A stretch of 64,000 nt of DNA from Aestuariimicrobium sp. p3-SID1156 (GTDB taxonomy: Bacteria; Actinomycetota; Actinomycetes; Propionibacteriales; Propionibacteriaceae). Positions 63,930 to 64,000 of the stretch are shown piece after piece. The first letter of the stretch is position 1. Each line of letters begins with the position of its first letter. The stretch is from NCBI RefSeq assembly GCF_025144225.1, contig NZ_JALXXB010000005.1, positions 1 through 64,000 of the forward strand, written 5' to 3'. The position numbers were made by a program, and so were the translations under genes. The notes below the pieces were generated by a model. It was not told the DNA's origin. It did no database searches and worked only from the letters and a program-made list of their open reading frames with translations.

Positions 63930-64000
63930 GGGTTGTCAAGGCGTGGTTCCTTGGGTGTTCCAAGCCCGGTGGCCGGAACGACGCTCCGGGCGCCTGCCGA

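Noticed and set aside
63934..63939. TTGACA as the whiB1 -35 box
   Set aside because: The hexamer 17-18 bases downstream (GTGATG or TGATGA) is not a plausible -10; TTGATC-N18-TAAACT fits better.

Overview
The window is a 64 kb piece of a high-GC actinobacterial chromosome. The content points to the Propionibacteriales, probably Propionibacteriaceae. Supporting signs are WhiB regulators, AdnAB, a SigH/RshA redox switch, bL37, a PPA1309-family protein, GTG starts, and many TANNNT -10 boxes placed 6-9 nt before a start codon (leaderless mRNAs). It is a core-genome region. The gene order closely follows blocks that I recall from the mycobacterial Rv3193c-Rv3240c neighbourhood: secA; DEAD helicase/Rv3210c-like/DUF3107; adnAB/nudC/uvrD2/whiB7/Rv3196-Rv3193c; and aroA/rsgA/SRAP/sigH/rshA/pdtaS/whiB1. 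I see no phage, IS element, CRISPR array or rRNA.

Layout. 1-9.5 kb: YcaQ-like glycosylase, secA, a Rv3235-like protein, a membrane protein paired with a cupredoxin-like lipoprotein, a DUF6912-ku-small ORF operon, a DUF2505 protein and a PHP phosphoesterase. 9.5-15.8 kb: trpS behind a complete tryptophan attenuator, a DEAD-box helicase, a ferritin-like protein, DUF3107, a PP2C phosphatase, a stand-alone LigD-type polymerase (partner of Ku) and a cold-shock protein. 15.9-33.8 kb is a double-strand-break repair block: adnA-adnB, nudC, a recC-recB-recD operon on the other strand, and uvrD2. 33.8-46.6 kb: whiB7 with its WhiB7-type promoter, uORF and terminator/antiterminator leader; a TOMM cyclodehydratase-like protein preceded by three 21-bp-phased repeats; a DUF2339-like membrane protein; a DUF2342 metallopeptidase-like protein; a PDZ/Lon-like protease; a PPA1309 protein; a UPF0182 membrane protein; and an M16 peptidase pair whose second member is frameshifted.

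46.7-55.1 kb: initiator tRNA-Met, a five-gene peptide ABC importer, a short-type serA, and a secreted protein joining a class A beta-lactamase-like domain to FG-GAP-like repeats. 55.2-64 kb: hisN, rsgA, aroA, a DoxX protein, SRAP, an alpha/beta hydrolase, sigH-rshA with a perfect SigH-type promoter and two possible starts, ribosomal protein bL37, pdtaS and whiB1.

The strongest extra signals are regulatory: the trpS attenuator, the whiB7 leader with a 10-bp antiterminator match, the sigH dual-start arrangement, and the phased repeats at 35407-35459. The only stretch longer than 300 bases without a full-size gene is 33816-34160, which is the whiB7 promoter and leader.
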